A stretch of 48,709 nucleotides of DNA from Bacteroidota bacterium (GTDB taxonomy: Bacteria; Bacteroidota; Bacteroidia; Bacteroidales; Prolixibacteraceae): positions 1 through 48,709 of the forward strand of contig JAJRSD010000030.1 in assembly GCA_024278975.1 (NCBI GenBank), read 5' to 3'. This document shows, piece by piece, positions 16,875 through 25,961 of this stretch. The notes under the pieces were generated by a model. That model searched no databases and was not told the origin of the DNA. It saw only the letters and a program-made list of their open reading frames with translations. Positions within the stretch are counted from its first letter, which is position 1, and each line of letters starts with the position of its first letter. The position numbers and the translations under genes were made by a program.

Positions 16875-18311
16875 ATGGACATTTACAAAGAGAACAAACA
16901 GGCGATAAAAGAATATTTCGATAAAACCGCCGAAACACGAATTAAATACCGAAAAAGCAAAAAGTATTACTGGGACAGTATTACCGATTATTGTAACTTT
17001 TTTATTGAAAGCGAGTCGGTAGTACTCGAAATTGGGTGTGGAACAGGCGAGCTTCTTGGTAAGATAAACGGCAAAGAAAAAACCGGAATTGATGTAAGCG
17101 ACAAAATGATTGAGGAGGCAAAGAAACAGTTTCCCGAAATTGAATTTGTTTGCAGCCCGGCAGAAGATATTCAGTTAGATAAAAAGTTCGATGTAATTAT
17201 ACTCTCGAATCTCGTTGGTTATTTGCCCGACATTCAGCTTGTATTCGAAGAGCTTCAAAAAGTTTCTCATCCCGAAACAAAAATAATAGTAACCTATTAC
17301 AATATTTTTTGGGAGCCGTTTATAAAGTTTGCCGAGTTTATCAGGATAAAAAAGAAGGGACCAAAACAGAGTTGGTTGTCAACAAAAGATCTTGCCAACC
17401 TACTCTATTTATCGGGGTTCGAAACCTACAAACAAAACTCATCGATGTTGTTCCCGTTTTATATACCGCTGCTTTCGGCATTTTTTAACAAGTTTGTTTC
17501 GAGGCTGCCGTTGTTCAATCTTTTCGCACTCAACCCATATACTTTTGCACAACCTCTTTCAACTTTAACAGAGAAAGATGTTGCTGAAAAATATTCCACC
17601 TCGGTATTAATTCCGGCACGAAACGAAAGCGGAAATATTGAAAATGCCATTTTGCGGATGCCAAAATTTGGGAAACATATCGAGATACTTTTTGTTGAAG
17701 GAAACTCAACCGACGATACCTGGGAGAAAATTCAGGAGATAAAAGAAAAATATAAAGCAACACACGATATTAAAATTTTGCAACAACCGGGAAAAGGAAA
17801 AGGTGATGCAGTGCGGGCTGGATACGCAGTTGCAACCGGCGATATTTTAATGATTCTTGATGCTGATCTAACAGTGCCGCCCGAACAATTACCAAAATTC
17901 TACAATGCAATTGCACAAGGGAAAGGTGGTTTTATTAATGGAACACGCCTGATTTACCCAATGGAAAAGAATGCCATGCGATTTTTAAATACTCTCGGCA
18001 ACAAATTTTTTAGCCTTGCATTTAGCTGGCTTCTGGAACAGCCCATAAAAGATACACTTTGCGGCACAAAAGTAATGTTCCGAAAAGATTATATAAGACT
18101 TACCGCAAACCGCTCGTATTTTGGCGATTTCGATCCGTTTGGCGATTTCGATCTGCTATTTGGTGCGTTTAAACTCAACCTGAAAATTATTGATATGCCC
18201 ATCCGTTATCAGGAAAGAGTTTATGGCGACACCAATATTTCGCGATTTAAGCACGGTTTGCTGCTATTAAAAATGTGGTGGTTTGCGCTGTTTAAAGTGA
18301 AGTTTAGTTGA
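16875..18311 (+). CDS. Methyltransferase / family 2 glycosyltransferase fusion
   Basis: This 478-residue protein has two enzymes in one chain. Residues 1-200 are a class I SAM-dependent methyltransferase, with motif I LEIGCGTGE (51-59), GIDVSDKMIEEA, and a FDVIILSNL post-I strand. Residues 243-478 are a GT-A glycosyltransferase of family 2, with SVLIPARNES (243-252), FVEGNSTDD, GKGKGDAVRAGYA and DADLT with the metal-binding DAD at 329-331. A late LCGTKVMFRKDY and a C-terminal amphipathic helix also belong to it. Both active sites look intact. The fusion implies that methylation and lipid-linked or nascent-glycan transfer act on one molecule. It is the last plus-strand gene of the CotH operon and converges with the GT-C gene at 18343. 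Confidence 0.9.
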   Translation: MDIYKENKQAIKEYFDKTAETRIKYRKSKKYYWDSITDYCNFFIESESVVLEIGCGTGELLGKINGKEKTGIDVSDKMIEEAKKQFPEIEFVCSPAEDIQLDKKFDVIILSNLVGYLPDIQLVFEELQKVSHPETKIIVTYYNIFWEPFIKFAEFIRIKKKGPKQSWLSTKDLANLLYLSGFETYKQNSSMLFPFYIPLLSAFFNKFVSRLPLFNLFALNPYTFAQPLSTLTEKDVAEKYSTSVLIPARNESGNIENAILRMPKFGKHIEILFVEGNSTDDTWEKIQEIKEKYKATHDIKILQQPGKGKGDAVRAGYAVATGDILMILDADLTVPPEQLPKFYNAIAQGKGGFINGTRLIYPMEKNAMRFLNTLGNKFFSLAFSWLLEQPIKDTLCGTKVMFRKDYIRLTANRSYFGDFDPFGDFDLLFGAFKLNLKIIDMPIRYQERVYGDTNISRFKHGLLLLKMWWFALFKVKFS

Positions 18312-18342
18312 AAAAACAGATTGAAACTGGTATTTTACCTGG

Positions 18343-19752
18343 CTATTCTTTTACATAAATCTCGCCCCAGGCATGTTTCAATTTGAATTCTTTTAAAAGA
18401 GTATATTCATTCCTTACCGAATCTAACTGGTGGCGGTGATTGTCGAAAGTGCTTTCGAATAACCAAATTTCGACTTCCCTGAATTTGGTCATATTTGTTA
18501 CCTCCGAAAATCCCTCCTTCGAAGAAACATATCCGATATGAGGGTTGCGCAAACAGAAAATCATGTTGAAACTTGCAGCAATTGGTTTGTTTTGCCAACC
18601 TTGTTTTTCGCAAAATTCTACCATCTGTTGGTGCACCTTAACTGTTTCAACATAACCTAAATCGCTATCGGAATTAGATTTTTTCGTGAAAGTGTAATAG
18701 GTTGGAACAGCCGCAATTGCCAGTACTATTAACCAGTTTAGTATTTTATTTTTAAACTTTGCTTGCTGGATTAACACTCCTGCAATTATAGCAAACAGGC
18801 TTAAAATACTTAACATGTAACGTTGGGTGTAAAAATTAAGAACTGAAAAAGTTAAGAAAATGACAGTTTGGAGTAGTAGCAAACCAAGTAGTTTCCCATT
18901 TTTTATCTTTTTGTATTTCACAAAAGATATAAGTGCAGAAACGAAAACAGCAAGCAAAATTACATTTCGCCCATATCTTGTGTAAACTATTCCGGTTGCT
19001 ATCTGAAGTTTTTTAGATATTGATTCCCAATTAAATTTTATATACCCCATGTGATCTTCAAAGAAGAATGAACCAAATTCTCTCTTATGAAGAACCAGAA
19101 ATAGCCCGTAAACTATAATTGGTATCAGTAATAAAAGGCTTTCCTTGAAATATATTTTTAATTCTTCCCTGATTTTTAGAGAGTAAAAAAGATGGAAAAG
19201 CAAAAATCCACCAACAAAAACAATAGTGGTCTCTTTGGTAATTACCATTATTGAGGCGAACAAAACAAAGAGCCAGTATTTTTTACGCAAATAGAAATCG
19301 ACGGATAGAATAAGGAGCAGAGTAACTAGCATTTCGGGCAAAAGCATTGTAGCCTGTGCCAGAAACAGGGATTGAACACTTAGCAAAACAACCGAAACAT
19401 TGGCTGCCCATTTATTGACATGTTTTTTCACCAAAAAGTAAGTTGCCATTATTGTACCCAACGAAATTAATAGTGGTAAAACATGCACCCAAAAAACCGA
19501 AGTGCCAACTAAACGCATCCACGAAGAGTTGAGGAAAAAGAAGAATAACGGATGCCCTTTTGCATCCCAAAGAGAAAGTGCACCTGGTAACAACCCCGGG
19601 CCGTTTTCGTACATTTTAAAAACGGCGGGAAAATACGACCATGCTTCGTCCCAAAAATAAGGGACAAAAAGATGAGGCATCTTTATAATTAATACAAAAA
19701 GCAGTGGTATTACAAACAGGTAATTATCTATTTTTGAAATAAAATTTTTCAC
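18343..19752 (-). CDS. GT-C membrane glycosyltransferase (GT39/ArnT-like)
   Basis: This 469-residue integral-membrane protein has about ten to eleven helices in residues 11-370 and a short soluble tail of about 95 residues. The first large loop has VPYFWDEAWSYFP, with the D35-E36 pair typical of GT-C transferases that take sugars from polyprenyl-phosphate donors. Later loops include SLWDAKGHPLFFF, another family trait. It overlaps the upstream gene at 19749 by four bases (start and stop in ATGA fashion), so the two are translationally coupled. It lacks the beta-sandwich module found in its neighbour. Donor and acceptor are unknown. Confidence 0.85.
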   Translation of the reverse strand: MKNFISKIDNYLFVIPLLFVLIIKMPHLFVPYFWDEAWSYFPAVFKMYENGPGLLPGALSLWDAKGHPLFFFFLNSSWMRLVGTSVFWVHVLPLLISLGTIMATYFLVKKHVNKWAANVSVVLLSVQSLFLAQATMLLPEMLVTLLLILSVDFYLRKKYWLFVLFASIMVITKETTIVFVGGFLLFHLFYSLKIREELKIYFKESLLLLIPIIVYGLFLVLHKREFGSFFFEDHMGYIKFNWESISKKLQIATGIVYTRYGRNVILLAVFVSALISFVKYKKIKNGKLLGLLLLQTVIFLTFSVLNFYTQRYMLSILSLFAIIAGVLIQQAKFKNKILNWLIVLAIAAVPTYYTFTKKSNSDSDLGYVETVKVHQQMVEFCEKQGWQNKPIAASFNMIFCLRNPHIGYVSSKEGFSEVTNMTKFREVEIWLFESTFDNHRHQLDSVRNEYTLLKEFKLKHAWGEIYVKE

Positions 19753-21839
19753 TCGATTGCTGTTAAATTTACTGTCTCAGGCTTTTTATAACTATATTTT
19801 TTTATGGTCATATCGTCAAAATAGACCAGCTCTTTGTCCTTGTTCCAAAGGTGTATTTTTAACGTTTCATCATTCATTTCAGGGGTAACCGTAAACTTTA
19901 TGCGTATCAGATTCCAACCGTTTTTTTCTGAAATGATAAAGTCGTTTTGTGCTTTGTAAAAAATGTTTGCTTTTGTAGCTCCAACCACCAAACGCCCGCT
20001 GTAATTATCCGATTTTCTCCAAACCTCAATTTCGTACATCTCACCGCTTTTCACACTATCTAAAATATACTCTAAAGCAAATTCTATTTTCTCATCCATT
20101 TTAATGGCGTACTTCCCCGAACGGGCAATCTCACTGGTTCTGGAGTTGGCATTCCCAAACAATTTATTATTAGTGCCTAAAAATAGTTGGTTATCTGCGT
20201 TTAACATTTCCATGTTGCAGGTAACCTGCTTCTCAATTACTTTATGTTTTGCTATTCTACTGTATTTTAAAGTGTCTAATTCATAAATTGCCTGAATTCT
20301 ACCTTTGTAAACTTTCTTAAATGGCAACCCACGTTTTTCCATCTTTTCCAACAGATTTTCATCACGTGGCCCACCAACCATCAAAATCTTATTTCCGTTG
20401 AATTCAATCAAATCTTCCAGGAAAATTTCTGCATTCCAATATTGCATCAGGTTTAAATCGAAATTGTAGAAATATATATTTGGGTACAATTCTTTAAGCT
20501 GGGGCAACATTTTACGATTGGAGTAAACATCTCCAAAATTAAGTGCTGAATATTTGTTTAACGAAAACGGATAGTAATAGATTCTTGTATACTCGGCATA
20601 GTCGCTTGCCAACATTGCATTTGTTGAGTCCATCTCTTCGTTGGTTATTCTGTATCCGTAATTTACATAGTTCATTTCCGAAGTCTGTTTCCATCCAATA
20701 AATACAAATAATACAACTACAATAACAGGTAACATTAAAGTTTTAATAACTGACGAGAACTTGAGCCTTAATAAAACATTCAAAATAAAAAATAACGAAA
20801 TGCCTGTTAAAAGCAATACCGGAATTAAATAGTGATTTCCATTGTATTGTTTGGCAACTAATAGTATTCCAAATACCGACGATGCAATCAGTCCGGTTAA
20901 GATTTTAATGTCCCAGTCTATTTTCTTTTTGTTTACAAAATTTTGAATGAAATAATAGATAACCATCAAAATTCCCACCCCGGTTACGATTCCAAAAATT
21001 GGGTTGTTTTCCAATATTCTTAAAATATTTGGTAAATATGTTTTTAAGTCGATTAACTCCTTTTCGCCATGCCCGTATTTCCCCGTATGGCTAATCAGCC
21101 TCCGAAACCAGTAGTACATCTGGTCGTATTCGGGGATTATAGGAATTGTAAAAAGCACGAACGAAGGAATAATCCCAACCGAATAAACAAGTTTCTTTTT
21201 TATCGTTGGAAGTACAATAAACGGGAAAATTGCCATTGGCAAAAATGTAGCTTTTGTTGCCAATCCGGCACCAATAAGCAGCGAAAAAGCAATCACAAAT
21301 TTCCACGGGTTTTTATTCTTATCGACATAAAACCAGAGTATTGCCATTACAAAAACAGTGGTTAAAAAAAACAGGAACGGCTCGGGAGCAACCTTTGTAA
21401 ACGCATGATCGAGGGTGTTTGCGGTAATTAATGTTGAACCCTGTAATAATAGTGCCACCCAAACCGAATGTGTTTTTTTTATTGCAACCAAACCAAGCAA
21501 TAATAAAACAATTGCATTTAGAACCATCAGCACGTTTCGGATACTAAAAATAAAGAGGTGCGAATCGCGAAAAACATGGGTTACAAGTGTTTCGTTTTCG
21601 GGGTTGTTAAACAGGTGCGTAACTGCAATTGTAACCGCGCCAATTTGCATTACGGTTGTTCCCGGATGATCAATATAACCAACTCCGTGCCCATCGCAAA
21701 GTGCGGTTGCATTTACCAAATAAACGTAGTTCGGGTCGTTCCCGAATTTTGCCAGCTCGACATTAAAACCAAGCCACAAAAAAAACAGTGGGACTATTAA
21801 AACTATAAACCGTAGATATTTACTCTTTTTCAACTTCAA
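19749..21839 (-). CDS. GT-C membrane glycosyltransferase with C-terminal beta-sandwich
   Basis: This 696-residue protein has about a dozen hydrophobic helices in residues 8-375. The first loop carries KFGNDPNYVYLVNA, with the acidic GT-C residue D35. A soluble domain follows (about 390-540), then a C-terminal beta-sandwich (about 550-683). The sandwich contains SGKYAIKM, YEIEVWRKSDNYSG, EKNGWNLIRIKF and HLWNKDKELVYFDDM. That part aligns by eye, motif by motif, with the N-terminal module of the CotH lipoprotein at 12474. It abuts the GT2 gene upstream exactly (stop 21840, start 21839) and overlaps the next GT-C by four bases, forming a three-gene operon. It is probably a lipid-linked sugar transferase with its own carbohydrate-binding domain on the outer face. 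Confidence 0.85.
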   Translation of the reverse strand: MKLKKSKYLRFIVLIVPLFFLWLGFNVELAKFGNDPNYVYLVNATALCDGHGVGYIDHPGTTVMQIGAVTIAVTHLFNNPENETLVTHVFRDSHLFIFSIRNVLMVLNAIVLLLLGLVAIKKTHSVWVALLLQGSTLITANTLDHAFTKVAPEPFLFFLTTVFVMAILWFYVDKNKNPWKFVIAFSLLIGAGLATKATFLPMAIFPFIVLPTIKKKLVYSVGIIPSFVLFTIPIIPEYDQMYYWFRRLISHTGKYGHGEKELIDLKTYLPNILRILENNPIFGIVTGVGILMVIYYFIQNFVNKKKIDWDIKILTGLIASSVFGILLVAKQYNGNHYLIPVLLLTGISLFFILNVLLRLKFSSVIKTLMLPVIVVVLFVFIGWKQTSEMNYVNYGYRITNEEMDSTNAMLASDYAEYTRIYYYPFSLNKYSALNFGDVYSNRKMLPQLKELYPNIYFYNFDLNLMQYWNAEIFLEDLIEFNGNKILMVGGPRDENLLEKMEKRGLPFKKVYKGRIQAIYELDTLKYSRIAKHKVIEKQVTCNMEMLNADNQLFLGTNNKLFGNANSRTSEIARSGKYAIKMDEKIEFALEYILDSVKSGEMYEIEVWRKSDNYSGRLVVGATKANIFYKAQNDFIISEKNGWNLIRIKFTVTPEMNDETLKIHLWNKDKELVYFDDMTIKKYSYKKPETVNLTAIE

Positions 21840-22586
21840 TTATTTTGATTGAAAGATTTTATATTTCGCCACTCCCCATTTCTGCAACCTAAACTGAAGC
21901 GATGTTTTTAAAACTCCAATTCCGTAAATGCTGCTGTTTTTAAAATTGATACTCGAAGCATCGTCGAAATATTTTGTGGGACAAGTAATTTCTGCTATTT
22001 CGTATCCGGCATACCAGATTTGCGCCAGCATTTGGTTATCGAATACAAAGTTGTCGGAATTCTCTTCGAAAGCAATCGTCTCCAAAATCTCTCTCGAAAA
22101 AGCCCGGTAGCCAGTGTGATACTCCGAAAGTTTTGCTCCCATTAAAATATTCTGGATAAATGTGAGACCACGGTTTGCAATGTATTTTATCAGTGGCATT
22201 CCACCTTGTAAAGCTCCTTTTCCTAAAATACGCGAGCCTAAAACCACGTGGTATAAATCGCTCGCCAATAAACTTGCCATTGCCGGAATTAGTTTCGGTG
22301 TATATTGATAATCTGGGTGAAGCATAATTACAATATCGCCGCCAATTTCGAGTGCCTTTTTATAACACGATTTTTGGTTGCCGCCGTATCCTGTGTTTTT
22401 TTCGTGAACAATAATGTGCTTTATTCCCAACTTTTTCCCAACCTCAACTGTTTCGTCTTTACTTAAATCGTCAACCAGAATCACATCGTCAACAATATTG
22501 AAATCTATTTCGTTGTATGTAATCTCGAGTGTTTTTGCTGCATTGTAGGCGGGCAATACTACTACTACTTTTTTGTTATTTATCAT
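21840..22586 (-). CDS. Family 2 glycosyltransferase (lipid-phosphate sugar synthase type)
   Basis: This 248-residue GT-A enzyme carries VVVVLPAYNAAKTL (7-20), ILVDDLSKDET, NTGYGGNQKSCY and IVIMLHPDYQY (85-95). The HPDYQY segment takes the place of the usual DxD and is typical of one GT2 subgroup of uncharacterised or polyprenyl-phosphate sugar synthases. No membrane segment is present. It is first in a three-gene minus-strand operon with the two GT-C enzymes, which fits it making the lipid-phosphate sugar that they use. A TATTTTTG promoter box precedes it. Confidence 0.9.
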   Translation of the reverse strand: MINNKKVVVVLPAYNAAKTLEITYNEIDFNIVDDVILVDDLSKDETVEVGKKLGIKHIIVHEKNTGYGGNQKSCYKKALEIGGDIVIMLHPDYQYTPKLIPAMASLLASDLYHVVLGSRILGKGALQGGMPLIKYIANRGLTFIQNILMGAKLSEYHTGYRAFSREILETIAFEENSDNFVFDNQMLAQIWYAGYEIAEITCPTKYFDDASSINFKNSSIYGIGVLKTSLQFRLQKWGVAKYKIFQSK

Positions 22587-22605
22587 TTTGCATTTTTTGT
22601 TGTGA

Positions 22606-22613
22606 CAAAAATA
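22606..22613 (-). promoter_or_regulatory. -7 box of the GT2/GT-C operon
   Basis: The minus strand reads TATTTTTG, 19 bases before the start codon at 22586. It matches TAnnTTTG. No clear -33 element is visible. Confidence 0.4.
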
Positions 22614-22690
22614 GTAAGAATTTGGAGAGGTTAGCTAAACGCTTTTGAAATAGTTTAGAGAAAATAGCACGTAGATAACACAGGCAGTGT

Positions 22691-22711
22691 TGATTTACGC
22701 ATGTTAAATCA
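22691..22711. repeat. Short inverted repeat after ccoI
   Basis: TGATTTA and TAAATCA are separated by 7 bases, downstream of the ccoI stop. This could be a hairpin at the end of the cbb3 region transcript or a remnant of an interspersed repeat. No T-run follows, so a simple terminator is not supported. Confidence 0.3.
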
Positions 22712-22749
22712 GCGGAATTCAGTTTCATTAGTATTTATCTCAATTATTT

Positions 22750-25143
22750 CTACAACTTCACTCTCCCCATAAACCGTGTAGCAAACGTGGCAAATGCAAC
22801 TACCGAAACCGAACTAATTGGCATTAAAATAGCCGCAATAATAGGCGATAGATTTCCGGTTATTGCAAAAGCAATTCCGACAATATTGTATAAAAAGGAG
22901 ATTCCAAAACTTAATTTTACAATGTTTAAAGAGGTTTTTGTAAACTTCACAAATTTAGCCAGCTGATTAAATTTATCAGCTTCGAGAACGGCATCGCTGG
23001 CAGGAGAGAAGTGGTAAACCTTATCTGCAATCGTCAGTGCCACATCGCTTTGCATCAGTGCACCGGCATCGTTTAATCCATCGCCGGTCATTAAAATTGT
23101 TTCGCCCTTATTTTGTAGAACTTTAATAAAATCGGCTTTGTCGCCCGGTTTTTGGTTGAATTGCATTTTATCATTATCGAAATATTTTGACAAATTTTTC
23201 TCCTCGGCATTGTTATCACCGGTAATTAAATATAATTTAAACTGCTTTTTTAATCTGTTAACAACCTCCTCGAAACCCTCGCGATATTTATTGCTAATCG
23301 TGTAGAATCCTGTTGTTTTACCATCAATAGAAACAAAAACTACCGATGTTTTCTGTTCGCTCTCCGATGTTCTGTTGGTAACATATTCTTCGGCTCCAAT
23401 CCGAATATTCATTCCGTTAACTTTCCCGAAAACTCCTCTTCCCAAAACCTCAACAAAATGGTTGGGAGCAATGTAATCTGCATCGTTATAATACTTCGAA
23501 ACAGCATTACTCAACGGATGTGTCGATTGTTTTGCCAACGAATAAATTGCACTTTTCTCCTCATCTGTTAGCAACTCTCCGGTATAAACTATTTTGTTTT
23601 CGTTAGGTTGTGTCAATGTCCCTGTTTTATCGAAAACAATGGTAGTTATGTGCGACAGTTTCTCTATTACTTCGGTGTTTTTTATATACAAGCCATTTTT
23701 GCCAAAAATACGCATTGTGTTACCAAATGTAAAAGGTATTGAAAGTGCCAGCGCACACGGACAGGCAACAATCAGAACTGCTGTAAACACAAATATTGCA
23801 GTTTTAATTTCTCCTTGCACCATCCAAAATATAAAGCCAATTACTGCAATTGCAATAATTGTCAGAGTAAAATATTTACTGATTTTATCGGAAAGTGATT
23901 TTAGCGAGTCACTGGGTTTTTCGTAGGTTTTATCCTGATTCCAAAGCTTTGTAAGATGACTTTGATTAACCTCTTTTTTTACTCTGATTTTTACGATTCC
24001 ACCCATTTGACGACCACCGGCATAAATAAAATCGCCCGATTTTTTCATTACCGGAGTCGATTCGCCGGTAACAAAACTGTAATCAATTTGTCCTTCACCC
24101 TCAACAAGTTCCGAGTCGGCAGGAATCAACTCTTTATTTCTGATAATTAGCACATCGTCAACCTCTATTTTTTCGAGCAGAATACTTTCTTCAATTTGCT
24201 TATTAATTTTTGTTACGGCAATAGGGAAATACGATTTATAATTACGCTCGAACGAAAGTGCCTCGTATGTTCTGCTCTGATACCATTTTCCTACCAAAAG
24301 AAAAAATACCAATCCCGATAAGCTGTCGCAATAACCGGCTCCACCTCCCCAAAATATATCGTACCCCGAAACAAAAAACAACACAAAAATTCCCAATGCA
24401 ATTGGCAAATCGATGCTGACAACTTTTTTTAGCATATTTTTAAATGCCGAAATATAGTAGTCGCTACCACTATAAAATGTTACCGGAATTACGAGAATAA
24501 AACTTAAAATACTTAGTACTGATTGAAGTTTATCATCGAGTGGTTTACCATTAAAATAGGCTGGCAAACTATATGTCATCACATTAATAAAAACAAAACC
24601 TGCAACTCCAATTTTATACAATAGTTTTTTATACGATTGATTGTCGTCTTCTTTGTCGGAAAGACTCATGGAAAGGTCGGGAATATAATGCAACGATGAT
24701 AGCAACTCAACCAACTGTCTTAAACTCAGTTGCGACTCGGAAAAAGTAATATCGACCTCTTTTTTTGTAAAATTTACAAACGAATGTTTTACCGCCTTAT
24801 TTAGTGTGTGTAAATTTTCGAGTAGCCAAATACACGATGCACAGTGAATTACAGGGATGTAAAATTTTACTTTCGAGAGTCCGCCTTCCCTAAAAAGAAT
24901 GAGTTTCTCTTTTACATCATCGTTATCAAGAAATGCATATTTATTTCCAAACTCCGTGGTAGTTTCCAGCTTAATTCCAGGGGTATCTTCTAAATCGTAG
25001 TAGTTATAAAGTTTGTTTTCGTTTAGCAGTTGATAAACCGTTTTGCAGCCATTACAGCAAAAAAGCATATCATTCCATATTACCGGATTTTTCCCGCAGT
25101 CGGCACCACAATGAACGCAAATATTGTTTTTCGTATTATTCAT
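22750..25143 (-). CDS. ccoI: Copper-transporting P1B-type ATPase for cbb3 assembly (CcoI/FixI)
   Basis: This 797-residue copper-exporting ATPase is needed to supply Cu to cbb3 oxidase. An N-terminal Cys-rich metal-binding region has CVHCGADC and FCCNGCKTVY (28-37). An HMA-like domain follows with IHCASCIW. Eight TM helices carry the ion motif CPCALAL. The phosphorylation motif DKTGTLT, the TGES actuator motif (VTGESTPVMKK), the HP motif (STHPLS) and GDGLNDAGAL hinge motif are all intact. The Cys-rich N-terminus is the FixI/CcoI hallmark. It lies downstream of the AbiE pair in the cbb3 cluster, so its transcription may be separated from ccoG/ccoH. Confidence 0.93.
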   Translation of the reverse strand: MNNTKNNICVHCGADCGKNPVIWNDMLFCCNGCKTVYQLLNENKLYNYYDLEDTPGIKLETTTEFGNKYAFLDNDDVKEKLILFREGGLSKVKFYIPVIHCASCIWLLENLHTLNKAVKHSFVNFTKKEVDITFSESQLSLRQLVELLSSLHYIPDLSMSLSDKEDDNQSYKKLLYKIGVAGFVFINVMTYSLPAYFNGKPLDDKLQSVLSILSFILVIPVTFYSGSDYYISAFKNMLKKVVSIDLPIALGIFVLFFVSGYDIFWGGGAGYCDSLSGLVFFLLVGKWYQSRTYEALSFERNYKSYFPIAVTKINKQIEESILLEKIEVDDVLIIRNKELIPADSELVEGEGQIDYSFVTGESTPVMKKSGDFIYAGGRQMGGIVKIRVKKEVNQSHLTKLWNQDKTYEKPSDSLKSLSDKISKYFTLTIIAIAVIGFIFWMVQGEIKTAIFVFTAVLIVACPCALALSIPFTFGNTMRIFGKNGLYIKNTEVIEKLSHITTIVFDKTGTLTQPNENKIVYTGELLTDEEKSAIYSLAKQSTHPLSNAVSKYYNDADYIAPNHFVEVLGRGVFGKVNGMNIRIGAEEYVTNRTSESEQKTSVVFVSIDGKTTGFYTISNKYREGFEEVVNRLKKQFKLYLITGDNNAEEKNLSKYFDNDKMQFNQKPGDKADFIKVLQNKGETILMTGDGLNDAGALMQSDVALTIADKVYHFSPASDAVLEADKFNQLAKFVKFTKTSLNIVKLSFGISFLYNIVGIAFAITGNLSPIIAAILMPISSVSVVAFATFATRFMGRVKL

Positions 25144-25178
25144 AAATATATTAGAGTACTATTTTCAATCGGTTTTTT

Positions 25179-25961
25179 TTAGCCCAGTTTAACCTGTTTA
25201 ATATACTGAGGAAATAAAAGAACTTTTTTTACATCGTTTTTGTTAAACAGGAATGGTTTTACATCTTGCGCCATATCGTTCATGTCTAATTCAGAGCATT
25301 TATTGATAATGCGTTCTCGTAATATATTAGGAGTGTTAATTCCTAATTTTAAATCCAGATAATCATAGTTAGGAATTTGTCCTTGTCCAAGCAGGTACAC
25401 AATATCAAAAAAATCTCTTCCTTTATTTCTTTTTCTTTTGACTAAAGCATAAAATTTTTGAGCAAGTAAAATATCTTTTGGAGTTGTATTGATTTGGGTG
25501 AAAACATCAAACTTATTCAAAAATGGCTGCTCCGGTTTGTAGTCGAAGAAATGTGCTTCCGAATCAAGCCGGATCAGTATTTCTTCTTCCTTATGATTGG
25601 ATAGTCCTTCAAGAAAAAGAATTTCCGGGAATCTAATATAGCAGTGATATGCTCCCTTTTTAACATTGCGAATTTCAATCTTATATCCTAATTTTTCGAG
25701 TTCAGCTTTTACTATATCCGAAATGCCATTGAAATCATTGGTTGTAAGCCCAAAGTTGTCAAAGTCTAAATCTTCTGAAAACCTGTTGCTGTTATGCACA
25801 ATACGTAAACAGGTTCCACCCAAAAATGACAACTTATTTTCAAAAGGGCTTTCAAATATTATCTCTAATATTTTATATTGTAAATACTCTCTGATAATGA
25901 ATCTCTCATAATCATGCAATAATTCAGGGTAATATGGTTTTATCTCTTTTAAACTAAGCAT
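25179..25961 (-). CDS. abiEii: AbiEii/AbiGii-family nucleotidyltransferase toxin
   Basis: This 260-residue toxin has the DUF1814 nucleotidyltransferase fold. Motif I is GGTCLR (48-53) with SEDLDFD (62-68) supplying the metal-binding acids. Motif III sits near LIRLDSE. The conserved Lys-Asp segment DILLAQKFYAL ... GRDFFDI (163-187) is present. AbiEii homologues stop growth by modifying nucleic acids or nucleotides (MenT relatives act on tRNA). All key residues are present, so it is probably active. It follows the antitoxin gene directly, stop and start codons abutting, as usual for this system. Confidence 0.9.
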   Translation of the reverse strand: MLSLKEIKPYYPELLHDYERFIIREYLQYKILEIIFESPFENKLSFLGGTCLRIVHNSNRFSEDLDFDNFGLTTNDFNGISDIVKAELEKLGYKIEIRNVKKGAYHCYIRFPEILFLEGLSNHKEEEILIRLDSEAHFFDYKPEQPFLNKFDVFTQINTTPKDILLAQKFYALVKRKRNKGRDFFDIVYLLGQGQIPNYDYLDLKLGINTPNILRERIINKCSELDMNDMAQDVKPFLFNKNDVKKVLLFPQYIKQVKLG

